From GWB2-37-7 sp049684915 (GTDB taxonomy: Bacteria; Bacillota; Clostridia; Lutisporales; Lutisporaceae), in the NCBI GenBank assembly GCA_049684915.1, contig JBAVGO010000142.1:44528-108527 (forward strand): a stretch of DNA of 64,000 bases, given 5' to 3'. Under the pieces are notes generated by a model. It was not told the DNA's origin. It did no database searches and was given only the letters and a program-made list of their open reading frames with translations. Shown piece by piece: positions 1-8,480 of this stretch. Numbering within the stretch: the first letter of the stretch is position 1; each line of letters opens with the position of its first letter. The position numbers were made by a program, and so were the translations under genes.

Positions 1-3000
1 AAACATTGTCTTGCCTATAACCTTACAGAATCAGATTTTAGGCATAATTTTGCTCCTATCATACAGAATATCGCTTTGGAGCTAGAAATACCAATAGATA
101 TTCGACATGAATACACTGTATTACATGGCAGAGTCGATACACTTTATAGCAGAGTAATTCTTGAATACAAGAGACCTGGCTTATTAAGCAATAATAATAA
201 GAATTCGAAAAATAGGGATGCCATCGAAGAAGTTCAACGACAAATTAAAGGACTTGCTAAAAAAGAAAGTATTGAGCCTGGGTCTATATTAGGTATCGTT
301 TTTGATGGCAAGTACTTTATATATGTAAAGTATGCCAGTGAATATGAACCAGAAAACGTCAGTGTCATAACTCTTGAAAAATTTTTAAAGAAGCTTTTTT
401 GTCTTGCAACAGATAAGGCAGTTACTGTTAAACACCTAGTCGATGACTTTGGTGTGAATAGTAAACTTACGCAAAATGCTGTAAAGAATTTATATACCGC
501 TCTAGTGGATAATGTTGAGAAGGTAGAGAGTATACGCTTGTTATTTGAACAATGGAAATGTCTATTTAGAGAAGTTTCAGGGTACAGTTTTAGCTCTACT
601 AAACTAGATTTAAATGAGATAAAAAACTTGTATGGTTTTAAAGATGAATCTATATCTGTTGATTCACTAATATTTTCAATACATACATACTATGCATTAC
701 TGATAAAACTTCTTAGTATTGATATTTTGTATCATAACAAAAGTCAGGACTTTAAATATCAGAAATCGGCTATAAAGTATGAATCAAAGGAACAATTGTT
801 CAAAGCTCTTGAAGACATTGAATCTGGAGGTCGTTTTGCACAACTTGGTATTACAAACTTTTTAGAAGGAGATTTCTTTGGTTGGTACTTGAATGTATGG
901 AGTGATGATATTTTTGATATCACCAGTAAAATAGTGAGTATGTTTGAGACTTATGATTATGAAACTGTTAACCTCGATGAAGATAATTCTAGAGACCTTT
1001 TAAAAAATCTTTATAATTTTCTTTTGCCTAAGAAATTAAGACATGCGCTAGGAGAATACTATAGCCCTGATTGGCTGGCAAAATTTACCTATGATAAGCT
1101 CGGTATTAATGGAGACGTATCAAAATTAGTTCTTGACCCTTGTGTAGGTTCTGGAACTTTCATTGTAATTGCCATAAATGAAGCCATTCAAAAAAATCCA
1201 ACCATGGACAGAAATGTCTTATTACAAGGTATTTTAGCAAATATTCATGGTTATGACCTAAATCCACTTGCGGTAATAGCAGCTCGGGCTAATTATATCA
1301 TTGCACTTGATGGATTGATCAATGAAACAAGTGAGAATATCGAAATTCCAATATACCTATGTGACTCTATGCTGACAGTCTTAGAGCAGGAAAAGAAGAC
1401 TTTAAAGGTAAATATTATTGCTACACGTGCTGGTACATTTGAAATACCAAAGGTATATATTGAAACAGGTAGTTTTAATAAGCTTCTCGAGTTGCTAAAT
1501 GATAATATAAATCGCAAAAACATAGTTTATGGTAATGTTTGGGGAAAGATTGTAAATGAACTCTTGTTAGAAAATAGTCTGAGTCAATTAGAAATTCAAG
1601 AGGTAAAGGAACTGACAAGTATCTTTTTCAGTCAATTGATAGAGTTGGAGCATAAAGGGATACGTAAAGTCTGGAGTCAAGTCATTAAGAATGCATTTGC
1701 CCCACTTTATCAAAAGCAAGTTGATTATATTATTGGCAATCCTCCTTGGGTAAATTGGCAAACCCTACCTGAAGAGTATCGAAAAAGTATTCAAACATAT
1801 TGGTATCAATACTGTATCTTTGACCACAAAGGCTTGGAAGCTAGACTTGGAAAAGCACATGATGATATTTCAGTTCTTTTTACCTATGTGGTTATGGATA
1901 AGTTTTTAAAGGATAATGGGAAACTAGGATTCATAATAAATCAAAACTTGTTGCAAGCAAGCGGTGGTGGCGATGGTTTTAGAAAATTTAAAATCAAAGG
2001 ATCTACCTCTGTTAAAGTAACAGAAGTAGATGACTTCGTTGATGTTCAACCATTTGCAGCATCAGGTGCAAGTAATAAAACTGCAGTAATATTCATAGTT
2101 AAAGGGCAAGATACAGAATACCCAGTTAAATACAATAAATGGAGTAAGTTAATGAAAGGAATCATAGACAGTGATGAGTTGCTAAATTCGGTCCTTGGCA
2201 AAATCGAATGCACTCCTTTAATTGCATCGCCTATAAAGATTTCAGATACTGCAAATAACTCCCCGTGGATGATAAGTAACAAAGTCCGCTTTGATTCTTT
2301 GCAAAAACTAGTTGGAAATTCCTCTTATAAGGCAAGGAAAGGTATTGATACAAGTGCTAATGGAATATACTGGGTTGAAGTCCTGAATGATATAAGAAAC
2401 AAGTATCTTGTAAGAAGTACTCCTGAAAACAGTAAAAAAATTATACCTCAGGTTACAATGCCAATCGAAAAGGATTTAGTCTATCCATTAGTTAGAGGGA
2501 AAGACCTTCGTAAATGGAAATTTGATACACCATTTCATATTATTGTACCCTATGAATATAGCCTAAAAAGTCCGCTTTCAATGGATGAACTTAGAGATAC
2601 ATATCCACTTACTTATGATTATTTTTACAATCATCAACATAGTGGTAAATTCACTGAGATTTTGGAAACAAGAGGTACTTTCCAAAAGCATTATAAGTCT
2701 TTACAAAAAAATAATGAGTCAACGCAAACCCCTATTCATGCTCTATATAATATTGGCGTATATACTTCAGCACCATACAAAGTCATTTGGAAGGCATTGC
2801 AGAATAAAGGTATGAATGCTTGTGTTATATCAGAAAAAGATGGGAAGTTAGTTCTACCTGACCACAACAATGTACTTGTACCTTTCCAATCATTTGAAGA
2901 GGCTCATTACCTTTGTGGAATTCTTAATTCAAGAATAGTTGAGGAATTTATAGACTCTTATATATCATGGTTCAAATCTACCCATATTCTAGATAATATT

Positions 3001-3153
3001 AATATACCGACATTTGATAATAGCAATATAACACACATAGATATTGCTAGATGCTCTACCATAGCTCACGAAGTAGCAGCTGGTCGAAATGGACAAAGTT
3101 TACCTGAAATCGAAAAAATACTAGACAAATTAGTTTTGAAATTACTATCCTAA
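1..3153 (+). CDS. Type IIG-like restriction-modification protein (5' end outside window)
   Basis: Only the 3' part of the gene is present. The frame is open from base 1, and the first possible start inside (TTG at 76) has no ribosome binding site, so the true start lies upstream. The visible 1,050 residues read as a fused restriction-modification enzyme. Residues about 44-59 show a D-x8-E-x-K pattern (GRVDTLY then LEYKRPG) like a PD-(D/E)xK nuclease. An Eco57I-type SAM-dependent adenine methyltransferase follows, with motif I DPCVGSGTF near residue 379 and catalytic motif IV NPPW near residue 580. The C-terminal third, with LVRGKDLRKW, resembles the target-recognition region of type IIG enzymes. 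Family knowledge predicts N6-adenine methylation plus cleavage of unmodified sites. It is probably defence cargo of the integrated element. A BREX- or DISARM-type methylase is possible, but the nuclease motif favours type IIG. The match to a subfamily is inferred. Confidence 0.8.
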   Translation, partial: KHCLAYNLTESDFRHNFAPIIQNIALELEIPIDIRHEYTVLHGRVDTLYSRVILEYKRPGLLSNNNKNSKNRDAIEEVQRQIKGLAKKESIEPGSILGIVFDGKYFIYVKYASEYEPENVSVITLEKFLKKLFCLATDKAVTVKHLVDDFGVNSKLTQNAVKNLYTALVDNVEKVESIRLLFEQWKCLFREVSGYSFSSTKLDLNEIKNLYGFKDESISVDSLIFSIHTYYALLIKLLSIDILYHNKSQDFKYQKSAIKYESKEQLFKALEDIESGGRFAQLGITNFLEGDFFGWYLNVWSDDIFDITSKIVSMFETYDYETVNLDEDNSRDLLKNLYNFLLPKKLRHALGEYYSPDWLAKFTYDKLGINGDVSKLVLDPCVGSGTFIVIAINEAIQKNPTMDRNVLLQGILANIHGYDLNPLAVIAARANYIIALDGLINETSENIEIPIYLCDSMLTVLEQEKKTLKVNIIATRAGTFEIPKVYIETGSFNKLLELLNDNINRKNIVYGNVWGKIVNELLLENSLSQLEIQEVKELTSIFFSQLIELEHKGIRKVWSQVIKNAFAPLYQKQVDYIIGNPPWVNWQTLPEEYRKSIQTYWYQYCIFDHKGLEARLGKAHDDISVLFTYVVMDKFLKDNGKLGFIINQNLLQASGGGDGFRKFKIKGSTSVKVTEVDDFVDVQPFAASGASNKTAVIFIVKGQDTEYPVKYNKWSKLMKGIIDSDELLNSVLGKIECTPLIASPIKISDTANNSPWMISNKVRFDSLQKLVGNSSYKARKGIDTSANGIYWVEVLNDIRNKYLVRSTPENSKKIIPQVTMPIEKDLVYPLVRGKDLRKWKFDTPFHIIVPYEYSLKSPLSMDELRDTYPLTYDYFYNHQHSGKFTEILETRGTFQKHYKSLQKNNESTQTPIHALYNIGVYTSAPYKVIWKALQNKGMNACVISEKDGKLVLPDHNNVLVPFQSFEEAHYLCGILNSRIVEEFIDSYISWFKSTHILDNINIPTFDNSNITHIDIARCSTIAHEVAAGRNGQSLPEIEKILDKLVLKLLS

Positions 3154-3235
3154 ATTAATGTTTTTTAAACAAACTAATCCTTGCTGAAATGAGAATGGAA
3201 GCGAGAAAAAGCCCTCAACAAATATAAAATATGAA

Positions 3236-3283
3236 ACAAAACAAGGTTTAATGATTTATTTCATTAAGCCTTGTTTTGTATTT
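3236..3283 (+). terminator. Hairpin terminator, probably bidirectional
   Basis: Arms 3236-3254 and 3261-3279 pair over 19 bp (one G-U pair) around a 6-base loop. T-rich sequence follows on the plus strand and A-rich sequence precedes it, so it can end both the restriction-modification gene and the convergent small gene at 3310-3483. Confidence 0.85.
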
Positions 3284-3309
3284 ACATATTAATAAATTTA
3301 TTACACTTC

Positions 3310-3483
3310 TTACTTCCGAGTTGGAAATTTGATTGTAACATCTTTTGTCCAGCTATCTATCTTCTCTCCAACTTCACGCCCCTTCTCTCCGAATAATGTG
3401 CCAATCTTAGTTGCAACGTCCTCAATTCTAAAAGGACCAATTTCTACATTAATGTTTGTACCCATTTCATCAAATCGTTTCAT
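3310..3483 (-). CDS. Small hypothetical protein, 57 residues
   Basis: I do not recognise this protein. The start at 3483 is chosen because GGAGGA lies 8 bases upstream of it, whereas the longer reading begins far upstream with no binding site. The product starts MKRFDEMG and is charged, with a central amphipathic stretch (FRIEDVATKIGTLFGEKG) and no signal peptide or membrane segment. It stands alone on the minus strand between two plus-strand cargo genes, and its transcript would end at the hairpin at 3236-3279. In mobile elements such genes are often small regulators or antidotes, but nothing here proves that. Confidence 0.55.
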   Translation of the reverse strand: MKRFDEMGTNINVEIGPFRIEDVATKIGTLFGEKGREVGEKIDSWTKDVTIKFPTRK

Positions 3484-3634
3484 AAGCATTCTCCTCCAAC
3501 TATAATAAATATAGTAGTATATTTCCCCATACATATCCATTTATGTATCTATCTCCTATTTAAATATATATTATTATTCTGATACCTAGACTGTTAGGCA
3601 ATCGGAACGTAGGAACATAAAAAGAGGAAATATT

Positions 3635-4084
3635 ATGTCAGATAAGAAAACTAAAGAACCTACCCATTCCCCTGACCTTCAAAAAAACGACGAGCAAGAG
3701 GTTTCTCCAACAGCAGTTAGTAAACAGCCAAAACAGTTTCTAATTGGAGCAAAAGCAAAAGTGATCGTTGGTGAGTTCAAGCAATATCTTGAAGATGACA
3801 GCAAAGCTAAATCTACTATTCGGTCGTACATTTTCGATATCAATAGCTTTGTTGAATACATTGAGGAAACTAAAAAACGAGAGTTTACAGGGCAATTTGA
3901 TAGTCAGGAATACCATGATTATCTCAAGTATGACTCAGACAAAGGGTCAAAGCCTGCAACATTAAACAAACGTATCAATTCAATTCAAAGTTTTAATCAA
4001 TGGCTTATTGAGAAGAAGTTAATGACATCTCTCGTTGCTAATCAAAGGTTAGACAAAATCTCCTTGATATCTGTAAACTCCTAA
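3635..4084 (+). CDS. Tyrosine-recombinase core-binding (SAM-like) domain protein, no catalytic domain
   Basis: The 149-residue product has a charged, disordered N-terminus (about 45 residues). A helical region at about residues 48-135 (FKQYLEDDSKAKSTIRSYI, then ATLNKRINSIQSFNQWLIEK) matches the N-terminal SAM-like, core-binding domain of phage-type integrases. The R...HxxR...Y catalytic domain is absent: the frame ends after ISLISVNS and the next gene begins 23 bases later. AGAGGAAA precedes the start. It is either a truncated recombinase or a small DNA-binding protein derived from one, possibly a directionality factor. The clean start, ribosome binding site and coupling to the next gene suggest it is expressed. 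Confidence 0.6.
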   Translation: MSDKKTKEPTHSPDLQKNDEQEVSPTAVSKQPKQFLIGAKAKVIVGEFKQYLEDDSKAKSTIRSYIFDINSFVEYIEETKKREFTGQFDSQEYHDYLKYDSDKGSKPATLNKRINSIQSFNQWLIEKKLMTSLVANQRLDKISLISVNS

Positions 4085-4107
4085 TCAAAATAAATGGAGG
4101 AATTCCA

Positions 4108-4509
4108 ATGTATAAAATAAAAATGTTGAATGATATTACAATAGGTATTTTAAATAATACATTGACTACAGCTCTTGGAGAGTATCTGGAAAATTACTTT
4201 AAAAATCTCTATGTCAATCTAGGTGATGGTGAATCTTTCGAGGATTTCAATCTAGAAAGTCATGGCTATTTAGTCATACTAACTCCAAATGATAGTAAAT
4301 GTGCACTTGACGATATAGGACTAGATGCTGATTCAGGTGGCATAGTCAGTACCATCCCAGAATTCGTATATCTAATTAACCTAAAAAGTACCTGCTACTA
4401 CGAAGTTGGCGTTTTGTATAATAATGAATATATGATGGTTTTCTATATTGAAAAGGGAATACATTCTAAAGTCATTGATAATTTCCTTGATGAGTATATA
4501 GTTATCTAA
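4108..4509 (+). CDS. Hypothetical protein, 133 residues
   Basis: No family recognised. GGAGG lies 7 bases before the ATG, and the gene starts 23 bases after the truncated recombinase, so the two are probably cotranscribed. The acidic protein has alternating beta-like stretches (GYLVILTP, YEVGVLYNNEYMMVFYI) and one helical region near residues 17-35. There is no signal peptide or membrane helix. It ends before a strong terminator at 4568-4603. Length and composition resemble the other small unknown proteins of the element at 8481 and 8962, but I see no reliable alignment. Confidence 0.6.
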   Translation: MYKIKMLNDITIGILNNTLTTALGEYLENYFKNLYVNLGDGESFEDFNLESHGYLVILTPNDSKCALDDIGLDADSGGIVSTIPEFVYLINLKSTCYYEVGVLYNNEYMMVFYIEKGIHSKVIDNFLDEYIVI

Positions 4510-4567
4510 ATAATTGATGTTGAAATGCAAGTAGGAAAACGTATAAAGATTGCCTTCTATCAGCATT

Positions 4568-4603
4568 ATGGATACTGCAACTTTAGTAGTATCCATTTTT
4601 TTT
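4568..4603 (+). terminator. Rho-independent terminator
   Basis: A 9-bp stem (4568-4576 with 4588-4596) is followed by eight T residues. It ends the 3635-4509 transcript. Confidence 0.85.
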
Positions 4604-4702
4604 CAAAGGAGAACCTCACTTAAAACATACAACATATCTTTTATCTATGGAATTAGAGCAATCAAAAGCGAATGATTCACAATCCATATACATTGACACA
4701 GT

Positions 4703-4774
4703 AAAAAAACGGTACTTATGGTACTAACGACCCTAAAAATCAAGAGCCAATAGTACCATAAGTACCGTTTTTTT
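4703..4774. repeat. 24-bp perfect inverted repeat built from GGTACT units
   Basis: Arms 4703-4726 and 4751-4774 are perfectly complementary over 24 bp with a 24-base spacer. Each arm holds two GGTACT units 9 bp apart (GGTACTTATGGTACT). Runs of A and T at the outer edges would make it a bidirectional terminator, but the internal repeat also suits a protein-binding or origin site. A related palindrome is at 8373-8427, on the other side of the replication genes. Confidence 0.85.
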
Positions 4775-4796
4775 ATTAACTTATATTTCTTAAACA

Positions 4797-4826
4797 TTGC
4801 TAAAAAACTAATAAATATTCTATAAT
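4797..4826 (+). promoter_or_regulatory. Sigma-A-type promoter for the helix-turn-helix gene
   Basis: TTGCTA at 4797-4802 and TATAAT at 4821-4826 are separated by 18 bases, 40 bases before the ATG at 4866. Confidence 0.65.
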
Positions 4827-4865
4827 TAATACCAATACTATTTTTTCGAATGAGAAGGTGCTTAT

Positions 4866-5765
4866 ATGAGCAATGAAACAACCGCAGCAGAGAAAAATCG
4901 TTATTCTACAATTAATATGCACTTAGATGGTAAAGACAACAAGCAAATCGCTGAAGAGTTAGGTATTTCCTTAAGAAGAGTTCAAATGATAATAAAAGAC
5001 TTTAAAAAATATAAGCTTGATAAGTATGTCAAAGTGGGGAGACCCTCTATTCTTGCTTCTCAGGAGTTAACAGAAATTAATGAAGCAATCTCTAAGAAGC
5101 CCTATGAGAGTTACATTCCTGCAGAGGAATGGACTCCAAAGCTTTTATCTTCTTATATTCACTTGAAACTCGGGAAAAAAATAGAGTATGAATCTGCAAG
5201 AATACTATTAAATCGATTCAACTCTCAATCACCAACTTCAGAGAGTATCCATAAAAGTTTTACATTAAGTGAATGGACAATATCTGATATGCGTATCGGC
5301 TTTAGGAGGCTTTCAGAAGAGAAACAATTAAAAGCAGATAATAAATATGAAAAACTGCATCTGTTCCTTGCCCAAAATATTAAAACTCAAGAAAAATACT
5401 ATAAGATACAAGCTTATACCGAAGGTTCATTATATTCTACTATACAATATTCCAATAATCCAAGAAACTATAGCATTAGAAAGTTCCTTACAGAGCTTAG
5501 TCAAATTGAATCATATGATTTAATTAGAGCACAGCTTAGTATAAATAAAAATAATACATTGCTTCAAAATTCTATTATAAAATATGAAAATATTCCTATA
5601 GTTATAAGACTAGTTTCTGGAGCAGCTAATAATATCAAAGCACTAAATAAACATATGCAAAATATCAAGTATGAAATATATGACATCATTATTGGCGAAA
5701 GAGCAAAGGCAAACATTAGAAAATATCTAAACAAAAATGGATTTAAAAGTATTAGCAGAAGTTGA
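4866..5765 (+). CDS. IS630-like winged helix-turn-helix protein, possible replication or regulatory protein
   Basis: The 299-residue protein starts with a helix-turn-helix (about residues 25-50: KQIAEELGISLRRVQMIIKD). A GRPS linker and a second winged-helix region follow (about 55-115: EEWTPKLLSSYIHLKLGKK, then YESARILLNRF). This is the domain order at the N-terminus of IS630/Tc1-type transposases. The C-terminal 170 residues have a mixed alpha/beta pattern, but I cannot find the DDE/DDD catalytic signature, so transposition is unlikely. AGAAGGTG precedes the ATG, a promoter lies at 4797-4826, and its own terminator overlaps the stop codon. Its place between the GGTACT palindrome and the primase-helicase gene suggests an origin-binding or copy-control role, which is inference. 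Confidence 0.6.
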   Translation: MSNETTAAEKNRYSTINMHLDGKDNKQIAEELGISLRRVQMIIKDFKKYKLDKYVKVGRPSILASQELTEINEAISKKPYESYIPAEEWTPKLLSSYIHLKLGKKIEYESARILLNRFNSQSPTSESIHKSFTLSEWTISDMRIGFRRLSEEKQLKADNKYEKLHLFLAQNIKTQEKYYKIQAYTEGSLYSTIQYSNNPRNYSIRKFLTELSQIESYDLIRAQLSINKNNTLLQNSIIKYENIPIVIRLVSGAANNIKALNKHMQNIKYEIYDIIIGERAKANIRKYLNKNGFKSISRS

Positions 5766-5787
5766 GTATGATTTCAACTTCTTTTTT
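5757..5787 (+). terminator. Rho-independent terminator overlapping the stop codon
   Basis: A 9-bp stem (5757-5765 with 5774-5782) is followed by TTTTT. The 5' arm contains the end of the upstream coding sequence, including its TGA. Confidence 0.8.
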
Positions 5788-5899
5788 ATATTCTCAAAAC
5801 GAAATAATTTAATGGTATAAAATATATTGAATCTCATTAGATTACATCGATTATTAAAGATAATGAGCGGAAAGATGCAATTGATTATATCGTGATTTT

Positions 5900-5958
5900 A
5901 TTGACCGTCAGATGCTTCCACATCAAACTTTCATCCCTTTGATATTTGCATGGTCAAT
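5900..5958. repeat. Nested inverted repeat upstream of the replication gene (origin or operator candidate)
   Basis: Three nested complementary pairs are visible: ATTGACC/GGTCAAT (5900-5906 with 5952-5958), ATGC/GCAT (5912-5915 with 5948-5951) and ATCAAA/TTTGAT (5922-5927 with 5938-5943). It sits in 265 noncoding bases before the primase-helicase and touches that gene's -35 box. Confidence 0.6.
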
Positions 5959-5959
5959 T

Positions 5960-5988
5960 TTGATACAACAAAAATTCTTTCGTATAAT
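5960..5988 (+). promoter_or_regulatory. Sigma-A-type promoter for the primase-helicase gene
   Basis: TTGATA at 5960-5965 and TATAAT at 5983-5988 have the ideal 17-base spacing. Transcription would start near 5995, so the leader before the GGAGGTG ribosome binding site at 6018 is about 25 bases long. Confidence 0.75.
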
Positions 5989-6030
5989 TAAAATAAGCTA
6001 GCAAGTACAACTTATTTGGAGGTGGTCATA

Positions 6031-8358
6031 ATAACGTATCATGAAAAACTGTTGAAGTCTTGTAAAAAATATTTGAAATTAAATTGGCGTATTATCCCTT
6101 GTGACGGCAAGAGACCTATGGTAAAAAACTGGGGGGATGGAAAGAAATATAACAAAAACGATGTAACAGAATGGTTAGAAAAATACAACGACCTTACTTT
6201 AGGTTTAGTGCTAGGACAAGCATCGGGACTAATTGGCGTTGATATTGACGGTAAAGAAGCAAAAAAGCTCTTTAAAAAAATGCTGGTGGAAAATAATCTT
6301 GGAGATTTAAAAACCTGGAAATACAGCACAGCAAGTGGAGGCTTGAGATACCTTTTCAGTATTCCAGAAGGCGTCAAGACAAAAAAACACATTATTCCAT
6401 TGGGGGATAACCATGAAGAGCTTGCATTTATGGGAGATGGGCAGCAAACTATACTCCCACCCTCCCAAATTGACAATATCGGCTCTTATCGGTGGAAGAA
6501 AGGAATGTCTCCAAAGGATATTCCCGTAGCCCCCGCGCCAGAGTTCATCTTAGAGATGATGAGTGAAAAGAAAAAAAACACTAATAAAACTGACAATATT
6601 AATTGCCCTGACACAACCCACAAAAGTGTTGAAATACTTAATAAACTCATCAAAAGGTGTTCAATCTTTAAAGAAGATTGGGTAAAACAGCAGGGGTCCG
6701 GACTATGCGAGGATCGGTGGTTTCTCTGGATATCCTTATTGGCCAATGCTGGATACGCAGACACAGCGACTTATTTTTCTAGAGCTTCACCTAAATATAA
6801 TATAAGGAGTAACCAAAGACTTGAAGCCCTAAAAGATAAGCCATTAGGTATGACAAAATGCACCACATTTGGTTGTGACGTGAATCAGATATTAAACTGT
6901 CAAGAGGGGCTTCGTCATAACAAAGACAATGAAGGTGTGATTGTAAACTCCCCTGGATGCTTTATAAGCAGTAACGTTAGCTTAAAATCAATAGGCATCA
7001 TTTTAAATGAAGAGGGTAATTTCAAAGATATCAACGGAAACATTTTTTCAAAGTATATATTGCAAAATTACACGTTGGTATATTCCAAAGAAGAAACTTT
7101 CTACATATATGAAGGTGGCGTTTACAAGGTTTTTGATGCTCTTGATTGCTCCAAAGAATTAAGAAATTTCTTCCACCTTTATGTCCCTAATATGTGGTGC
7201 AAGTCAACAGAAAGAAAATATTTGTCTCCATTGAGGCTAGAAGCTCCTATTATAAAACAAATGAACCTTGATAAGAGAATAATCAACCTAACTAGTGGAA
7301 TTCTTGACCTGGAAACCTTTGAAATTCTGCCTCATAGTAGGGAATATTTTTCAAGTGTTCAGATTCCAATAATATATGATAAACAAGCCAAGTGCCCCAA
7401 ATTCAAAAGATTTCTTATGGAAGTATTTAAAGATGATAAATCTTTGATTGCTGTAGTTCAGGAAATTATTGGATATTGCTTGACCTCTGAAACTTGTGCA
7501 GATAAAGCATTCCTGTTCTTTGGAAAAGGCGCTAACGGCAAAAGTGTACTTTTAAAGTTAATTGCAGAGTTGGTTGGCAAAGAAAATATATCGTCAGTAT
7601 CCTTTGCTGACTTAAATAAGTCATTTGCTCGTGCGGACTTAATGAACAAGACGGTGAATATAGTCACAGAAAGTGAGGTTTCAGGTAAGAGCTTCGACAC
7701 TGAGTATTTCAAGGCAATTGTAACTGGAGACCCTATTAGAGTTGAGATAAAATTTGGTCCTTCCATGTCCTACAGCCCTATTTGCAAGATTATGATAGCA
7801 CTTAATTCACTGCCCTACAGCAACGATAAGTCCGATGGCTTTCTGCGCCGTATTATGATAATCCCCTTTACCCAACAATTCACTGGTAAGAAGGCAAATA
7901 AGAAATTACTGCAAGAGTTAAAGGAAGAGTTGCCAGGGATATTAAACTTCGCATTGAATGGCTTATCAAGGCTACGTGACAACGATTACATATTTAGCCA
8001 ATGTCAGGCTGTTGACAATGCCTTGGTGAAGTACAAGAGCTTCATAAATCCTTTTGAAACATTTTTAGATGACTGTACCATAGTTGCTGACCCAGTAAGC
8101 AAAATAACGTATGCTGCACTAAAAGCTGCATATGTAGATTGGAGTTTTGAAAATGGACATAAAATAAGCAGCGATTTTTCAGCACATGCTTTCGCATCCT
8201 TATTGAAAAAATCTCTTGAAAATAAAAATATCCATTTTGAAGTCAAGAAAAGCAACGGTAAACGCTATGTTTATGGACTAACCTTAAATGAGACATTGAG
8301 AAAAACATATGCAAAGCTTGAAGATAAAACCATACAAGATATGGATGACTTCGAATAA
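6031..8358 (+). CDS. Primase-polymerase / SF3 helicase (P4-type replication protein)
   Basis: A 775-residue replication initiator. The N-terminal archaeo-eukaryotic primase-polymerase domain has the metal-binding D-x-D in GLIGVDIDGK (about residues 71-73) after the typical RIIPCDGKRP start. A D5-type domain and an SF3 helicase follow, with Walker A GKGANGKS near residue 498, an acidic Walker B region (VNIVTESE) and sensor/motif C (IMIALNSLPY). Such proteins prime and unwind element DNA in phages, P4-like satellites and plasmids. Start choice is difficult: GGAGGTG at 6018-6024 lies inside the longest frame (TTG at 6016), no in-frame ATG, GTG or TTG sits at normal spacing after it, and the best-placed codon is ATA at 6031. 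TTG at 6052 is the next conventional choice. The following palindrome and small genes probably belong to the same replication region. Confidence 0.88.
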   Translation: MTYHEKLLKSCKKYLKLNWRIIPCDGKRPMVKNWGDGKKYNKNDVTEWLEKYNDLTLGLVLGQASGLIGVDIDGKEAKKLFKKMLVENNLGDLKTWKYSTASGGLRYLFSIPEGVKTKKHIIPLGDNHEELAFMGDGQQTILPPSQIDNIGSYRWKKGMSPKDIPVAPAPEFILEMMSEKKKNTNKTDNINCPDTTHKSVEILNKLIKRCSIFKEDWVKQQGSGLCEDRWFLWISLLANAGYADTATYFSRASPKYNIRSNQRLEALKDKPLGMTKCTTFGCDVNQILNCQEGLRHNKDNEGVIVNSPGCFISSNVSLKSIGIILNEEGNFKDINGNIFSKYILQNYTLVYSKEETFYIYEGGVYKVFDALDCSKELRNFFHLYVPNMWCKSTERKYLSPLRLEAPIIKQMNLDKRIINLTSGILDLETFEILPHSREYFSSVQIPIIYDKQAKCPKFKRFLMEVFKDDKSLIAVVQEIIGYCLTSETCADKAFLFFGKGANGKSVLLKLIAELVGKENISSVSFADLNKSFARADLMNKTVNIVTESEVSGKSFDTEYFKAIVTGDPIRVEIKFGPSMSYSPICKIMIALNSLPYSNDKSDGFLRRIMIIPFTQQFTGKKANKKLLQELKEELPGILNFALNGLSRLRDNDYIFSQCQAVDNALVKYKSFINPFETFLDDCTIVADPVSKITYAALKAAYVDWSFENGHKISSDFSAHAFASLLKKSLENKNIHFEVKKSNGKRYVYGLTLNETLRKTYAKLEDKTIQDMDDFE

Positions 8359-8372
8359 TCTGTGTGTTAATG

Positions 8373-8427
8373 GGTACTATCGGTACTTTCGTACATCAAC
8401 AATAGTACCAAAAGTACCGATAGTACC
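8373..8427. repeat. Second GGTACT palindrome, 17-bp arms
   Basis: Arms 8373-8389 and 8411-8427 pair perfectly over 17 bp, and GTAC at 8391-8394 and 8405-8408 extends the stem. Units GGTACTATC, GGTACTTTC and GTAC follow one another at 9-bp steps. There is no T-run on either strand, so it is not a standard terminator. Together with 4703-4774 it brackets the two presumed replication genes. Confidence 0.8.
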
Positions 8428-8480
8428 AAGATAAATGAAATAAGAAATAATTAATCAAAATAGAGATAGGAGAACAGAAA

